64,000 bases of DNA, taken from contig CAMTXU010000007.1 in assembly GCA_947085815.1 (NCBI GenBank), positions 1 to 64,000 of the forward strand, in the 5' to 3' direction. Shown piece after piece: positions 42,222-51,813 of the stretch. The position numbers and the translations under genes were made by a program. Each line of letters opens with the position of its first letter. Within the stretch, counting starts at the first letter, position 1. This stretch comes from Fen-1258 sp947085815 (GTDB lineage Bacteria > Bacteroidota > Ignavibacteria > Ignavibacteriales > Melioribacteraceae). A model generated the notes under the pieces. The model was given only the letters and a program-made list of their open reading frames with translations, did no database searches and was not told the origin of the DNA.

Positions 42222-44816
42222 ATGGATTGTTCAAAATCAAGAAACATCCAATTAATAGCATCATTTTTAGTATTTATCGTTTTGAATTATACATTTTTGA
42301 TGGCACAGAGTAAGGAAAAACCCTATCTAGCAAAAGAGGCAACAACCCTAGCCGAACAATATTTGAAAATAAACATCAATAATGTTTCCACGTCTATCTA
42401 TAATACCGGTCGGGCTGATTTGTCGTCAACCGGCGATTCCGGTTTTGAGTTTCCCAAACTCTCAGGGAAAACACTCGTTTATACATCCGGATTACTTTGG
42501 GGAGGAAAGGTAAATGGGCAAATCCGTAGCGGCGGCTCATCTTTTAACACCGGATTAAGACCGGGCAAAATTTTATCGAATGGAAAACCTGATGATCCAA
42601 CCTTACCCTCAGTACGTGCTTTCCGGGTTCGCCCCGATTATAAAACCGGAGACTTATCTACAGAAGTGTTAGATGAAAAGAAAGACCGTCAAACAATTTA
42701 CTATCAGTATGAAAAAGATTGGAATGAATGGCCTGCAAACAGCGGCGCACCATATAAAGATGTGAATGGAAATGGGATATACGAACCATCAATTGATATA
42801 CCCGGTGTTCCTGAGGCAGATCAAACAATCTGGTTTGTTGCAAACGATCTCGATTCCATACAAACAAAAAAACTTTACGGCTCACTGCCAATGGGTATTG
42901 AAATGCAAACTACAGTGTGGGCATACAAAAATGTTGATCCATTAAACAACATGATCTTCAAACGGTATCTTCTTATTAATAAAAGCAAAACCAAATTTGA
43001 AGAGATGTATTTAGGTATCTGGTCTGACCCTGATGTAGGCGGAGATGCGGGAGATGATCTTGTAGGATGCGACACTTTGCTAAATATAGATTTTTGCTAC
43101 AATGGAGATGATAGCGACCCATCTTATGGATCTTATATTCCTTCAGTCGGGTTTTGTCTCCTACAAGGTCCAATAATTCCCGGTGGTGCAAATGATAAAG
43201 CAAATTTTGGGGGTAAACAAGTTTTCGGTAAAAAAAATCTTATGATGACTGCTCTAGGCTATTTTGGTAAAAGCGGGTCTATCGCTCGTGATGCAACCAT
43301 AGGAAACTATGAAAAAGGAACATTGCAAATTTATAACATGCTTCAAGGAAAACTAAATGAAGGTGCTTCTGTCCCGGATCCATTTACCGGCAGAACAACA
43401 AAATTTCCTTTCTCAGGTGATCCAGTTTTAATGACAGGTTTTCTTGGCGGTGTAACATATCCGAATGGATGGTCAGATGTTAAGTATGATCACAGAATGA
43501 TGCTATGTTCAGGTCCGTTTAATATGGCTGCGGGTGATACGCAGGAAGTTGTATTTGCCCAGATTGCGGCGGGAGGAGAAGAAGGTTATTCTCGTTTTGC
43601 CTCGATTTCACTTCTTAAAAAATCTGTGTCATTCGCTCAAAAGTTATACAAGGAAAATTTTATACCGCCAAGGATTGTTAAACAGTTACCCTATCCACTA
43701 GCCGTTGAATTAGATAGAGAAATTATTCTTACTTGGGGAAGTGACTACAAAAGAACAAATGAAATTGAAAACTCAAAATCAACAATCTATTCCTTCCAGG
43801 GATACAATGTTTATCAGATTTCAAAAAATATATCAACTCTCGGAAAGAAAAAATTAATTGCCACTTTCGATCTGAAAGATGACCGGCAATATTATTTTAA
43901 TGAAGATGTTGAACCAGCAAGCGGATATGTATCTCACTTCGACAAAAAATTTGGTTCTGATACCGCAATTCAGCGTTTCATTTCAATTAAAAAAGATTAT
44001 CTGAATGAAATACCGCTTAGCAATGGAAGCGATTATGATTTCGGTGTTAGTTGGTTTCGTATTGCAAATGATTACTATTTCCCATACGGTTATGTTGAAA
44101 GTCCAATCTCGATTGTAACGGTAAAACCGCAATCTCCGAAACCGGGTGTAAGATATGAAAGCAAATTTGGCGATCTCATAACGGCTCGACACATAGCAGG
44201 GACTTCATCGGCAGATGTGAATGCGTTGATACTCGATCCCTCCGGGATGTCCGGTAATGAATACGAAGTTAGCTTCAAGATTGTAGAAGCTAAGACGGTA
44301 TTTAATCTTACAAATCTTACAACTAACAAAATCCTCCTAACCAATCAGGCTAATCTTTCGGGTGATAGCGATTTTCTAGTCACCGAAGGATTTATCTTGA
44401 AAGTTAAAGACAATTCTGCAAAGCCTCTTAGCGAAAAAGATATTTACCGTATTACCACACCCAAAGTGGTTTATGATGAGAAACTAGCTCTTGATGACAT
44501 CGAAAAAATAAATGTATTTCCAAATCCTTATTATGGCGGCAATCGTAACGAATTTAATAAGTATGATAGGCATATAACATTTTCACACCTTCCTCAACGG
44601 GCGGTTATAAGAATATTCAATCTTGCCGGACACCTGGTTCGTAAACTTGAAAAAGATTCCCCCGATCAGTTTATAAGATGGAATATGTTGACTGAAAGCA
44701 ACTATCAGGTGCCTTCTGGTTTATATATTGTATATATCGAGCTATCCGACCTTAGAAGGACTAAAATTCTGAAACTTGTTCTATTTACAGAAGAGTATTT
44801 ACCGGATCATTATTAA
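42222..44816 (+). CDS. Large secreted protein with T9SS-like C-terminal domain
   Basis: The 864-residue protein has a signal sequence (hydrophobic residues about 10-28, then FLMAQSK) and a large body without recognised catalytic motifs, rich in Gly, Asp and aromatic residues. It contains a DxNGNGxY-type calcium-binding-like loop (DVNGNGIYEPS) and fibronectin-like stretches after residue 480 (LAVELDREIILTWGSD). The end (VFPNPYYGGN, then VIRIFNLAGHLVR and SGLYIVYIEL) is a variant T9SS sorting domain, so the protein is probably exported to the surface. Similar proteins are frequent and multi-copy in Ignavibacteria. Function unknown. Confidence 0.8.
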   Translation: MDCSKSRNIQLIASFLVFIVLNYTFLMAQSKEKPYLAKEATTLAEQYLKININNVSTSIYNTGRADLSSTGDSGFEFPKLSGKTLVYTSGLLWGGKVNGQIRSGGSSFNTGLRPGKILSNGKPDDPTLPSVRAFRVRPDYKTGDLSTEVLDEKKDRQTIYYQYEKDWNEWPANSGAPYKDVNGNGIYEPSIDIPGVPEADQTIWFVANDLDSIQTKKLYGSLPMGIEMQTTVWAYKNVDPLNNMIFKRYLLINKSKTKFEEMYLGIWSDPDVGGDAGDDLVGCDTLLNIDFCYNGDDSDPSYGSYIPSVGFCLLQGPIIPGGANDKANFGGKQVFGKKNLMMTALGYFGKSGSIARDATIGNYEKGTLQIYNMLQGKLNEGASVPDPFTGRTTKFPFSGDPVLMTGFLGGVTYPNGWSDVKYDHRMMLCSGPFNMAAGDTQEVVFAQIAAGGEEGYSRFASISLLKKSVSFAQKLYKENFIPPRIVKQLPYPLAVELDREIILTWGSDYKRTNEIENSKSTIYSFQGYNVYQISKNISTLGKKKLIATFDLKDDRQYYFNEDVEPASGYVSHFDKKFGSDTAIQRFISIKKDYLNEIPLSNGSDYDFGVSWFRIANDYYFPYGYVESPISIVTVKPQSPKPGVRYESKFGDLITARHIAGTSSADVNALILDPSGMSGNEYEVSFKIVEAKTVFNLTNLTTNKILLTNQANLSGDSDFLVTEGFILKVKDNSAKPLSEKDIYRITTPKVVYDEKLALDDIEKINVFPNPYYGGNRNEFNKYDRHITFSHLPQRAVIRIFNLAGHLVRKLEKDSPDQFIRWNMLTESNYQVPSGLYIVYIELSDLRRTKILKLVLFTEEYLPDHY

Positions 44817-44871
44817 TGGAATAGTCGCCAAAAAATATAGCCAAAATCAAAAATCATAATCCTTAATTCCC

Positions 44872-44903
44872 TTTGCTATTTCAAGCTATTCTTCATACAT
44901 TTG
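44872..44903 (+). promoter_or_regulatory. Bacteroidota-type promoter of the rimP-nusA-infB operon
   Basis: TTTG (44872-44875) and TACATTTG (44896-44903) match the -33 and -7 boxes (TAnnTTTG) with 20 bases between them. Transcription would start near 44909-44911, about 37 bases before rimP and just upstream of the hairpin at 44916-44930. Confidence 0.6.
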
Positions 44904-44915
44904 TGCCGTCCATTT

Positions 44916-44940
44916 CGCCCCTAGAGGGCGATTTTTATTT
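44916..44940 (+). terminator. Terminator-like hairpin in the rimP leader
   Basis: CGCCC (44916-44920) pairs with GGGCG (44926-44930) around CTAGA and is followed by ATTTTTATTT. It lies 100 bases after the upstream gene and 8 bases before rimP. It could end the upstream transcript or act as an attenuator downstream of the operon promoter. Confidence 0.65.
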
Positions 44941-44947
44941 ATAGAAT

Positions 44948-45391
44948 ATGGAAAAGCAGCAAATTAATAACAGAATCGAAGAAATTGTTAAAGCCCACGG
45001 CTTCATCCTGGTAGATGTAGTTCTTCGCGGTGACAACCACCTCCGTATTATTGAAGTATATATAGACGGTGAAAAAGGTATCACTGCAATGGATTGTGCG
45101 GATGTGAGCCGTAATCTTAACGAAGTAATAGAATTGGAAAATTTGGTTGAATCAAATTACCGGCTGGATGTTTCATCGCCCGGAGTCGAACGACCTCTCA
45201 AATTTTTGATTCAATATAATAAGCACATCAACAGAAAATTTGAATTAAAGTATAATGATGGCGTTGAAAAATCGTTAACTGCAAAACTTGTTCGTATTGA
45301 AGGAGAAGATTTGTTCTTCGCAGTTAAGAATGATGAATATAAAATAAAATTTGGTGAGATCACCGAAGCAAAAGTCTTAATTAGTTTTTGA
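44948..45391 (+). CDS. rimP: Ribosome maturation factor RimP
   Basis: The 147-residue protein has the RimP pattern (IIEVYIDGEKGITAMDCADVSR and YRLDVSSPGVERPL) in the N-terminal domain and a short C-terminal beta domain. RimP helps 30S subunit assembly. It is the first gene of the conserved rimP-nusA-infB-rbfA-truB-ribF order, and nusA starts 17 bases after it with a ribosome-binding site (AGAGGAG). Confidence 0.96.
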   Translation: MEKQQINNRIEEIVKAHGFILVDVVLRGDNHLRIIEVYIDGEKGITAMDCADVSRNLNEVIELENLVESNYRLDVSSPGVERPLKFLIQYNKHINRKFELKYNDGVEKSLTAKLVRIEGEDLFFAVKNDEYKIKFGEITEAKVLISF

Positions 45392-45408
45392 TCACAGAGG
45401 AGTAATAA

Positions 45409-46656
45409 ATGAACACCGAGATAGTAGAATCCTTTGCGCAGATGGTTCGCGAAAAAAGTCTTGATAAAGACGTTCTTGCGGGAATCATAGAAGAAATCTT
45501 TGGGATTATGGTTAAAAAGAAATTTGGTCTGGAAGCAAAGTACGAAGTTGTTGTTAACATGGATAAGGGCGATATAGAAATTTTTCTTGAGCGAAATATT
45601 GTTGAAACAGTAAACGATCCTACCAGCGAAATAAGCATCGATGAAGTAAATGAAAAAGGAAATGAAGACGAACTTGAAGTAGGAGAAGATTTCGTTCAGA
45701 AGATAGAATTAAAAGAATTCGGAAGAAGATTAATAAATCTCGCGCGTCAAAGTTTGAACCAAAAAATCAGAGAGATTGAAAAAGACATCATCTACAACGA
45801 ATATATTGAAATGCTGGGTGAAATAGTTGTCGGCGACATTTACCAGGTAAGAAGAAATGATGTCTTGGTGAATCATAACAAGAATGAGTTACTTCTTCCG
45901 CGTCACGAACAAATTCCGCGCGAAAAATACCGCAAGGGAGATACAACCCGTGCAGTGGTTAAAGATGTTAAGAAAACTCCAAACGGACCAATCGTTTTAA
46001 TCTCCCGTGCCGATAATCTATTCTTAAGAAGATTATTTGAAATCGAAATTCCGGAAATTTATGACGGAGTAATTGAGATAAAAGGAATTGCCCGCGAACC
46101 CGGTGAAAGAGCAAAAATTGCAGTTGAATCCAGCGATCCTCGTATTGATGCTGTTGGAGCCTGCGTAGGAATGAAGGGTGTGCGTATCCACGCAATCGTC
46201 CGCGAATTGAATAACGAAAATATTGATGTTATCAATTACTCAGATGACGCGGTTGTATTCATTCAAAGATGTCTTGCACCCGCCAAGTTAAAACAAATTG
46301 ATATTGATGAGGATGCTAAGAAGTGTGTTGTAACTGCCGATAGTGATCAAGTTTCCTTGATCGTTGGACGAAATGGTGTTAACATTCGTCTTGCTATTAA
46401 ACTCAGCGGTTACGAAATAGAAGTTATCAGACTGGAAAAACCGTTCGAAGAGTATGATGAAGATATCGAGTTGATAGAACTCCGCGAAGAATTAGGAACA
46501 GAGATTGTTGATCTGCTTATCAACAACAGACTAGACACAGCCCTGGAAGTTCTGGGTGCCGGAATTGAAAAGCTGCAAGAGATAGAAGGACTGGATGAAG
46601 AGAAAGCAAAACAGATTATTGAGATTTTGGAAAATCAATTCGAAGAAGAAGAATAA
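45409..46656 (+). CDS. nusA: Transcription termination/antitermination protein NusA
   Basis: The 415-residue protein has the NusA N-terminal RNA-polymerase-binding domain (about 1-125), an S1 domain (about 135-200) and two KH domains (GACVGMKGVRIHAIVREL and VGRNGVNIRLAIKLSGYEIEV). A short acidic tail with a helix-hairpin-like stretch (LQEIEGLDEEKAKQIIEIL) follows. It modulates pausing, termination and antitermination. NusA can influence its own operon in other bacteria, which is of interest given the leader hairpin upstream of rimP. Confidence 0.97.
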   Translation: MNTEIVESFAQMVREKSLDKDVLAGIIEEIFGIMVKKKFGLEAKYEVVVNMDKGDIEIFLERNIVETVNDPTSEISIDEVNEKGNEDELEVGEDFVQKIELKEFGRRLINLARQSLNQKIREIEKDIIYNEYIEMLGEIVVGDIYQVRRNDVLVNHNKNELLLPRHEQIPREKYRKGDTTRAVVKDVKKTPNGPIVLISRADNLFLRRLFEIEIPEIYDGVIEIKGIAREPGERAKIAVESSDPRIDAVGACVGMKGVRIHAIVRELNNENIDVINYSDDAVVFIQRCLAPAKLKQIDIDEDAKKCVVTADSDQVSLIVGRNGVNIRLAIKLSGYEIEVIRLEKPFEEYDEDIELIELREELGTEIVDLLINNRLDTALEVLGAGIEKLQEIEGLDEEKAKQIIEILENQFEEEE

Positions 46657-46684
46657 ATAATACATTTAAACGGATAATTACACA

Positions 46685-49342
46685 ATGCCGGATATTGCAA
46701 AAGAAAAAAAATTACGTCTTTACAAATTTGCCACTGAGTATAATCTTTCAACCGATTCATTGGTAGAATTTCTTCAGAAGAAGGGTTATGATGTAAAATC
46801 TCATATGTCCTTATTGACTGATGATATGGTTTCCGAAATCAAATCATTTTTTAAGAAGGATATTGAGAAGGCGGAAAAACATTACAAGAAAATTTCGGAT
46901 TTTCAGAAAAAGAGAACCGAACATGATGAACCGGAGCCTCTGCATGAAGCGCCGCCAAAAATTGTAGAGGAAAAGCATGAAGAACCAAAAGTTGAAAAAG
47001 TAGGGAAAGAAGAAAAAATTGAGAAAGTGGAAGAGATCACGGTCGAACCGGTTGAAGCTACAACTACCACTGTTGCAGAAGAAACAGAACCGGTTGTGGT
47101 TTCTGAAATAGGTGAAGAACCGGTAGAACTAATTGAAACACCGGTTGAAGAAAAAAGATCTTATAGAACAGAAACTGAAATTGCTCTCGAAGCAAGAAAA
47201 AAAGGATTGACAATTATTGGAAAAGTTGATCTTAAACAACGGCGTGATAAAGTTGAGAATAAAGAGACGGCGGCAGTTCCAAAATCCGACAAGCCTTTAA
47301 CACCGGCACAAGAAGAAGCCGAGGAGAATAAAAAGAAGAAGAAAGTTCTTAAGCCGAAAAAAAAGGCAGCTACCCCCGGACAAGCTCCCGAGGAAGTTAC
47401 CGTCGCCAAGAAAAAAAGAAAAATTAAACGTCTCGAAATTGATAAACGCGAAGTTGAAGATGCCATCAAGAGAACACTCCTTAGTATTGATGAATCTTCC
47501 GTTGGAGGACGTGCTTCTGCAAGGAAAAAGAAGAGAAAAGAGAAAGAAGAAATTCAGACTCAAATTCTTCATCAAAAAGAACTTGATAAGTCTAAAATAA
47601 AAGTCAGTGAGTTTATCGCGGTCAACGAGCTCGCAAATTTGATGGGTGTTTCAGTCAGCGACGTAATCTCAAAATGTATTGCGTTAGGATTGATGGTTTC
47701 AATCAATCAGCGGCTTGATGTTGAAACAATCACACTTATTGCCGATGATTTTGGATTTGAAATAGAACTTGAAGAAGAATATCAATCCGATCTTGATGCA
47801 GACATACCGGATCCGGTTGATACATTAAAACTTCGCCCTCCTGTTGTTACAATTATGGGACATGTCGATCACGGTAAGACATCCTTGTTAGATTATATAC
47901 GCCGCGCTAACGTTGTTGCCGGAGAAGCCGGAGGAATAACTCAGCATATAGGCGCGTATAAAGTTATGCTTGACGATTCCAGAAATGTTACATTTTTAGA
48001 TACTCCCGGTCACGAAGCCTTTACAGCTATGCGCGCGCGCGGTGCACGTGTTACAGATATTGTTGTATTGATTGTCGCCGCGGATGATGCCGTAATGCCC
48101 CAAACGGTTGAGGCAATTAATCATGCTCTTGCTGCTAACGTGCCGATCATTATAGCGATAAATAAAATTGATAAGCCAAACAGCAACATCGAAAGAATTA
48201 AACAGCAGCTTGCTGATAGAAATATTTTAGTTGAAGACTGGGGCGGCAAGTATCAGTGCGTCGAAGTCTCGGCTAAGTTTGGAAAAAATGTAGATCTCCT
48301 ATTGGAGAAATTAGTGCTTGAAGCTGAACTACTTGATCTAAAAGCAAATCCAGATAGACTTGCGCGCGGAACAATTATTGAATCCCAGCTTGATAAGGGA
48401 AAAGGTGTTACTGCTACCGTTCTGGTTCAGAAAGGAACTCTAAAAGTTGGAGATCCGTTTATAGCAGGTGTAGTGCACGGACGTGTTAGAGCGATGTTTG
48501 ATGAGCGGGGCAAGAAAGTATTTGAAGCCGGTCCTTCTACTCCTGTTTTAGTTCTTGGTTTTGAATCTGCGCCGCAAGCCGGAGATACTTTCCACATTGC
48601 CGATTCTGAACGTGATGCGCGTGAGATAAGTTTGAAACGTATGCAGTTGAAAAGAGAGCAAGACCATCGTCAAGTTCATCATATTACACTCGATGAGATT
48701 GCCAATCAGATTAGTCATGGCGGATTCAAAGAATTACCAATCATCGTTAAGGGTGACGTGGATGGTTCTATTGAAGCGTTATCCGATTCATTGATGAAAT
48801 TATCAAACCAAGAAGTTTCGGTTCGAGTAATTCATAAGGCGGTTGGCGCAATTTCCGAAGGTGACGTATTATTAGCTGCTGCATCAGGTGCTATAATTGT
48901 CGGCTTCCATGTTAGACCGAATACAAGCGCTCGCAAACTTGCTGAAACAGAAAAAGTTGATATCCGTTTATATAACATTATTTACGATGCCATTAACGAA
49001 ATTAAATCCGCTCTTGAAGGAATGCTTTCACCTGTAGTTTCAGAGGAAGTTGTTGCAACACTTCTCGTGAAAGATGTTTTCAAAGTGCCTAAGGCGGGTA
49101 CGATTGCCGGCTGCTCGGTTCAAGATGGAAAAATTATGAGAAGCAACAAAGTCCGCTTGTTCAGAGAGGGCATTGCCGTTTATGAAGGTGAGATCAGTTC
49201 ACTTAGAAGATTTAAAGATGATGTTCGTGAAGTTGAAAAGGGATTCGAGTGCGGATTGAGTATCGCAAACTATAACGATATTAAAGCCGGAGACATCATC
49301 GAAGGTTATAAAATGATTGAAACCAAGAAGAAGTTAGAGTAG
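46685..49342 (+). CDS. infB: Translation initiation factor IF-2
   Basis: The 885-residue protein has an N-terminal IF2_N-like region, a long charged linker rich in Glu, Lys and Val (about 60-290), then the GTPase domain with G1 GHVDHGKT (392-399), DTPGHE, NKID and the domains II-IV that bind the initiator tRNA. IF-2 brings fMet-tRNA to the 30S subunit. The linker is low in complexity and is the usual variable region. The gene follows nusA by 28 bases and precedes rbfA by two bases. Confidence 0.97.
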   Translation: MPDIAKEKKLRLYKFATEYNLSTDSLVEFLQKKGYDVKSHMSLLTDDMVSEIKSFFKKDIEKAEKHYKKISDFQKKRTEHDEPEPLHEAPPKIVEEKHEEPKVEKVGKEEKIEKVEEITVEPVEATTTTVAEETEPVVVSEIGEEPVELIETPVEEKRSYRTETEIALEARKKGLTIIGKVDLKQRRDKVENKETAAVPKSDKPLTPAQEEAEENKKKKKVLKPKKKAATPGQAPEEVTVAKKKRKIKRLEIDKREVEDAIKRTLLSIDESSVGGRASARKKKRKEKEEIQTQILHQKELDKSKIKVSEFIAVNELANLMGVSVSDVISKCIALGLMVSINQRLDVETITLIADDFGFEIELEEEYQSDLDADIPDPVDTLKLRPPVVTIMGHVDHGKTSLLDYIRRANVVAGEAGGITQHIGAYKVMLDDSRNVTFLDTPGHEAFTAMRARGARVTDIVVLIVAADDAVMPQTVEAINHALAANVPIIIAINKIDKPNSNIERIKQQLADRNILVEDWGGKYQCVEVSAKFGKNVDLLLEKLVLEAELLDLKANPDRLARGTIIESQLDKGKGVTATVLVQKGTLKVGDPFIAGVVHGRVRAMFDERGKKVFEAGPSTPVLVLGFESAPQAGDTFHIADSERDAREISLKRMQLKREQDHRQVHHITLDEIANQISHGGFKELPIIVKGDVDGSIEALSDSLMKLSNQEVSVRVIHKAVGAISEGDVLLAAASGAIIVGFHVRPNTSARKLAETEKVDIRLYNIIYDAINEIKSALEGMLSPVVSEEVVATLLVKDVFKVPKAGTIAGCSVQDGKIMRSNKVRLFREGIAVYEGEISSLRRFKDDVREVEKGFECGLSIANYNDIKAGDIIEGYKMIETKKKLE

Positions 49343-49344
49343 AA

Positions 49345-49704
49345 ATGTCCCATAGATTAGATAAAGTTTCGAGTCTCATTAAAGAAGAGCTCAGCTTGAT
49401 TTTTCTGCACAAAATTCAAGATCCAAAATTGAGCTTGATTACGGTTACTAACGTGAAGGTGAGCCCCGATCTTAAGCATACAAAAATTTATATATCTGTA
49501 TTTGATAAAGAAAAACGTACGAAAGTTTTGGAAAGCGTCAACGAGCTTAAAGGACTGATTAGAAGTAAATTGGCAGGAAGAATTCAACTCCGTTCCGTTC
49601 CGGAGCTCCATTTTTTTATTGACGATACATTGGATTACGTTGAAAAGATGGAAGGATTGTTTAAAAAAATTCATGAAAGCGATAACGAAAAAAACGATAA
49701 CTGA
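49345..49704 (+). CDS. rbfA: Ribosome-binding factor A
   Basis: The 119-residue protein has the RbfA fold (RLDKVSSLIKEELSLIF, then PKLSLITVTNVKVSPDLKHT and SVPELHFFIDDTLD). It is needed for 16S rRNA 5' end maturation and 30S assembly. Its 3' end overlaps truB by 32 bases, so translation is coupled. Confidence 0.95.
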   Translation: MSHRLDKVSSLIKEELSLIFLHKIQDPKLSLITVTNVKVSPDLKHTKIYISVFDKEKRTKVLESVNELKGLIRSKLAGRIQLRSVPELHFFIDDTLDYVEKMEGLFKKIHESDNEKNDN

Positions 49705-50398
49705 TATCGAACCGGACTATGTCGCCGGTGAAATTATCCTTATTGATAAAGCTTGGCGGAAAAGTTCATTCGATTGTGTGTATAAAGTTAGAAAAGCTCT
49801 CGAAGTTAAAAAAGTAGGGCATGCGGGAACTCTTGATCCAAACGCAACCGGATTAGTGATTGTATGCACCGGAAGAAAGACAAAAGAGATTTCGAAAATT
49901 CAGGATCTCGAAAAAACTTATACTGGAATTATTTCACTCGGAAAAACTACTCCCTCTTATGATGGAGAAAGTAAGTTCGTTACCGATGAAAAATACGGGC
50001 ACATTATTGAAGAAGAGATTCTAAAAACTCGTGATCAGTTCCTTGGAAATATATTACAGACTCCTCCGATGTTTTCTGCAATAAAGCAGAATGGGCAACC
50101 GCTCTACAAACTTGCACGCAAAGGAAGAGAAGTTGAAAGAGAAGCACGTGAAGTTACCGTAACAAAGTTTGAGATTAATAAAATTTCTCTGCCGGATGTT
50201 CACTTTGAAATCAGTTGTTCAAAGGGGACATATATAAGAGCGATTGCGCACGATTTCGGACAAAAACTTGGATGCGGCGCTTACCTGAAAGAATTGAGAC
50301 GTACTAGAATTGGAGAGTTTAAGGTTGAAGATGCGTTTACACTTGATGAATTCAAGGTGTACGCAAAAAATTATACTCTGGTTCCTGAAATGAACTGA
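49673..50398 (+). CDS. truB: tRNA pseudouridine(55) synthase TruB
   Basis: I place the start at ATG 49673 (MKAITKKTITDIEP), giving 241 residues; an upstream frame extension to 49619 lies inside rbfA and lacks family similarity. The catalytic Asp55 is in GTLDPNATG, followed by KTYTGIISLG and the RNA-contacting YIRAIAHDFG. TruB makes pseudouridine 55 in the T-loop of tRNAs. The gene ends one base before the ribF start, continuing the operon. Confidence 0.95.
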   Translation: MKAITKKTITDIEPDYVAGEIILIDKAWRKSSFDCVYKVRKALEVKKVGHAGTLDPNATGLVIVCTGRKTKEISKIQDLEKTYTGIISLGKTTPSYDGESKFVTDEKYGHIIEEEILKTRDQFLGNILQTPPMFSAIKQNGQPLYKLARKGREVEREAREVTVTKFEINKISLPDVHFEISCSKGTYIRAIAHDFGQKLGCGAYLKELRRTRIGEFKVEDAFTLDEFKVYAKNYTLVPEMN

Positions 50399-50399
50399 A

Positions 50400-51338
50400 A
50401 TGAAAGTTTACACAGAAAATTCTGAAAATATAAGAGCGAAGAATGCGGTTGTTACGGTTGGATCTTTCGACGGACTGCATCTGGGACACTTCAAAATTCT
50501 GAATGAAGTGAAAAAGGTTGTCACCGAAAAAAACGGAACCGGTTTTTTAATTACATTCGAGCCGCATCCTCGTTTTGTTCTTTCAAAAAATTTTGAGATG
50601 AAGCTTTTAACTTCTCTAAACGAGAAAAAAGAGATTCTCGAGAAAACCGGATTTGAAAATTTAATGGTGATAAACTTCACCAAAGAGTTTTCGCAATTAA
50701 CGTCTGATGAGTTTATTAAGAAGTTTATAGTTGATAAGATCGGCGCTTCGCACATGGTAATAGGGCATGATCACAAGTTTGGTAAAGACAGATTGGGTGA
50801 TGTTGTAAAACTAAGCGAAGTAGGAAAGCTCAATAATTTTGATGTTACCGATGTTTCTGCAGAAAGTATGGATGGAGAGATAATCAGCAGCACAAAAATT
50901 AGAAACTCTCTTCTTAAAGGTGAGGTAGAACGTGCTAATCTATTTTTAGGAAGAAATTATTCTATCTCCGGGAAAATTGTTATCGGTGCTCAACGCGGAA
51001 GAATACTCGGCTTCCCTACCGCTAATATTTTGTTAGATCAAGAGCACAAGGCAGTTCCGATGAATGGTGTTTATGTAGTCAAATGTTTTCTTGATGAAAA
51101 AATTCATTTTGGAATTATGAACATCGGTTATAGACCGACTTTTGAAAATAACCATGAATTGGTTTTAGAGGTTCACCTGCTAAATTTTAGTAGTGATATA
51201 TACGGAAAGGCGATGAAAGTAGAATTTCTGAAACGCTTGCGTAACGAAATAAAGTTTGAATCGAAAGATTTGCTGATTCATCAAATTGAGATTGATAAAA
51301 ATATTGCACAAGTCATTCTGAAGGATTTCATTCACTGA
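50400..51338 (+). CDS. ribF: Bifunctional riboflavin kinase/FAD synthetase RibF
   Basis: The 312-residue protein has an N-terminal FAD synthetase domain (VGSFDGLHLGHFKIL, with the HxGH-type nucleotidyl-transfer motif; FEPHPR; STKIRNSL) and a C-terminal flavokinase domain (GRILGFPTANI, NGVYVVK). It converts riboflavin to FMN and FAD. A 10-base hairpin spans the stop codon. It is the last gene before the repeat-rich gap preceding rpsO. Confidence 0.95.
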   Translation: MKVYTENSENIRAKNAVVTVGSFDGLHLGHFKILNEVKKVVTEKNGTGFLITFEPHPRFVLSKNFEMKLLTSLNEKKEILEKTGFENLMVINFTKEFSQLTSDEFIKKFIVDKIGASHMVIGHDHKFGKDRLGDVVKLSEVGKLNNFDVTDVSAESMDGEIISSTKIRNSLLKGEVERANLFLGRNYSISGKIVIGAQRGRILGFPTANILLDQEHKAVPMNGVYVVKCFLDEKIHFGIMNIGYRPTFENNHELVLEVHLLNFSSDIYGKAMKVEFLKRLRNEIKFESKDLLIHQIEIDKNIAQVILKDFIH

Positions 51339-51430
51339 ACGCAGTAAGGTGAATGAAAGACTGAAGAATCTCAATAAATGTAAATAAGAGATTCTTCGTC
51401 TCGACTTCGTCGAAACTCAGAATGACAAGT
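51326..51430. repeat. Hairpin-rich repeat mosaic between ribF and rpsO
   Basis: Three inverted repeats follow each other: TTTCATTCAC/GTGAATGAAA (51326-51335, 51349-51358), GAAGAATCTC/GAGATTCTTC (51363-51372, 51388-51397), and TCGAC/GTCGA (51401-51412). The last is followed by AACTCAGAATGACAAG, a tail often seen in bacterial intergenic repeats. The first could act as terminator for ribF. Confidence 0.6.
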
Positions 51431-51470
51431 AAAACGAAAAAAAATAACTAACTAATAAACTCCGGTTTAT

Positions 51471-51485
51471 CCCGCTAAGAGCGGG
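51471..51485 (+). promoter_or_regulatory. GC-rich hairpin in the rpsO leader
   Basis: CCCGCT and AGCGGG flank AAG, about 47 bases before the rpsO start. S15 controls its own messenger through leader structures in several bacteria, so this hairpin could be part of such a site, but no specific S15-binding fold is recognised. Confidence 0.35.
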
Positions 51486-51531
51486 GTTAATTCTGGGGTT
51501 GTATCGAACACACAAATAAAGGAGTAACAAA

Positions 51532-51801
51532 ATGGCTTTATCGAAAGAAGAAAAACTTGAGATAATCAAAAAATTTGGTAAATCTGAAAAAGACAGTGGA
51601 ACAGCTGAAGTGCAAATTGCACTGCTTACCGGTGAGATTAATCGTCTTACATCTCATTTTGAAGCGCATAAAAAAGATCACGCTTCAAGACGCGGATTAA
51701 TGCAAATGGTTGGAAAAAGAAGAAGACTGCTTGATTATCTTTCAAGTAGAACGATAGAAAGATATCGTGCTATAATTAAAGAATTAAACATAAGAAAGTA
51801 A
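51532..51801 (+). CDS. rpsO: 30S ribosomal protein S15
   Basis: The 89-residue protein has the S15 pattern (EKDSGTAEVQIALLTGEINRL, HKKDHASRRGL, KRRRLLDYL). It binds the central domain of 16S rRNA. The start has a clear ribosome-binding site (GGAG) and pnp follows 12 bases later, the common rpsO-pnp pairing. Confidence 0.98.
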   Translation: MALSKEEKLEIIKKFGKSEKDSGTAEVQIALLTGEINRLTSHFEAHKKDHASRRGLMQMVGKRRRLLDYLSSRTIERYRAIIKELNIRK

Positions 51802-51813
51802 CGGAGTTTCTAA

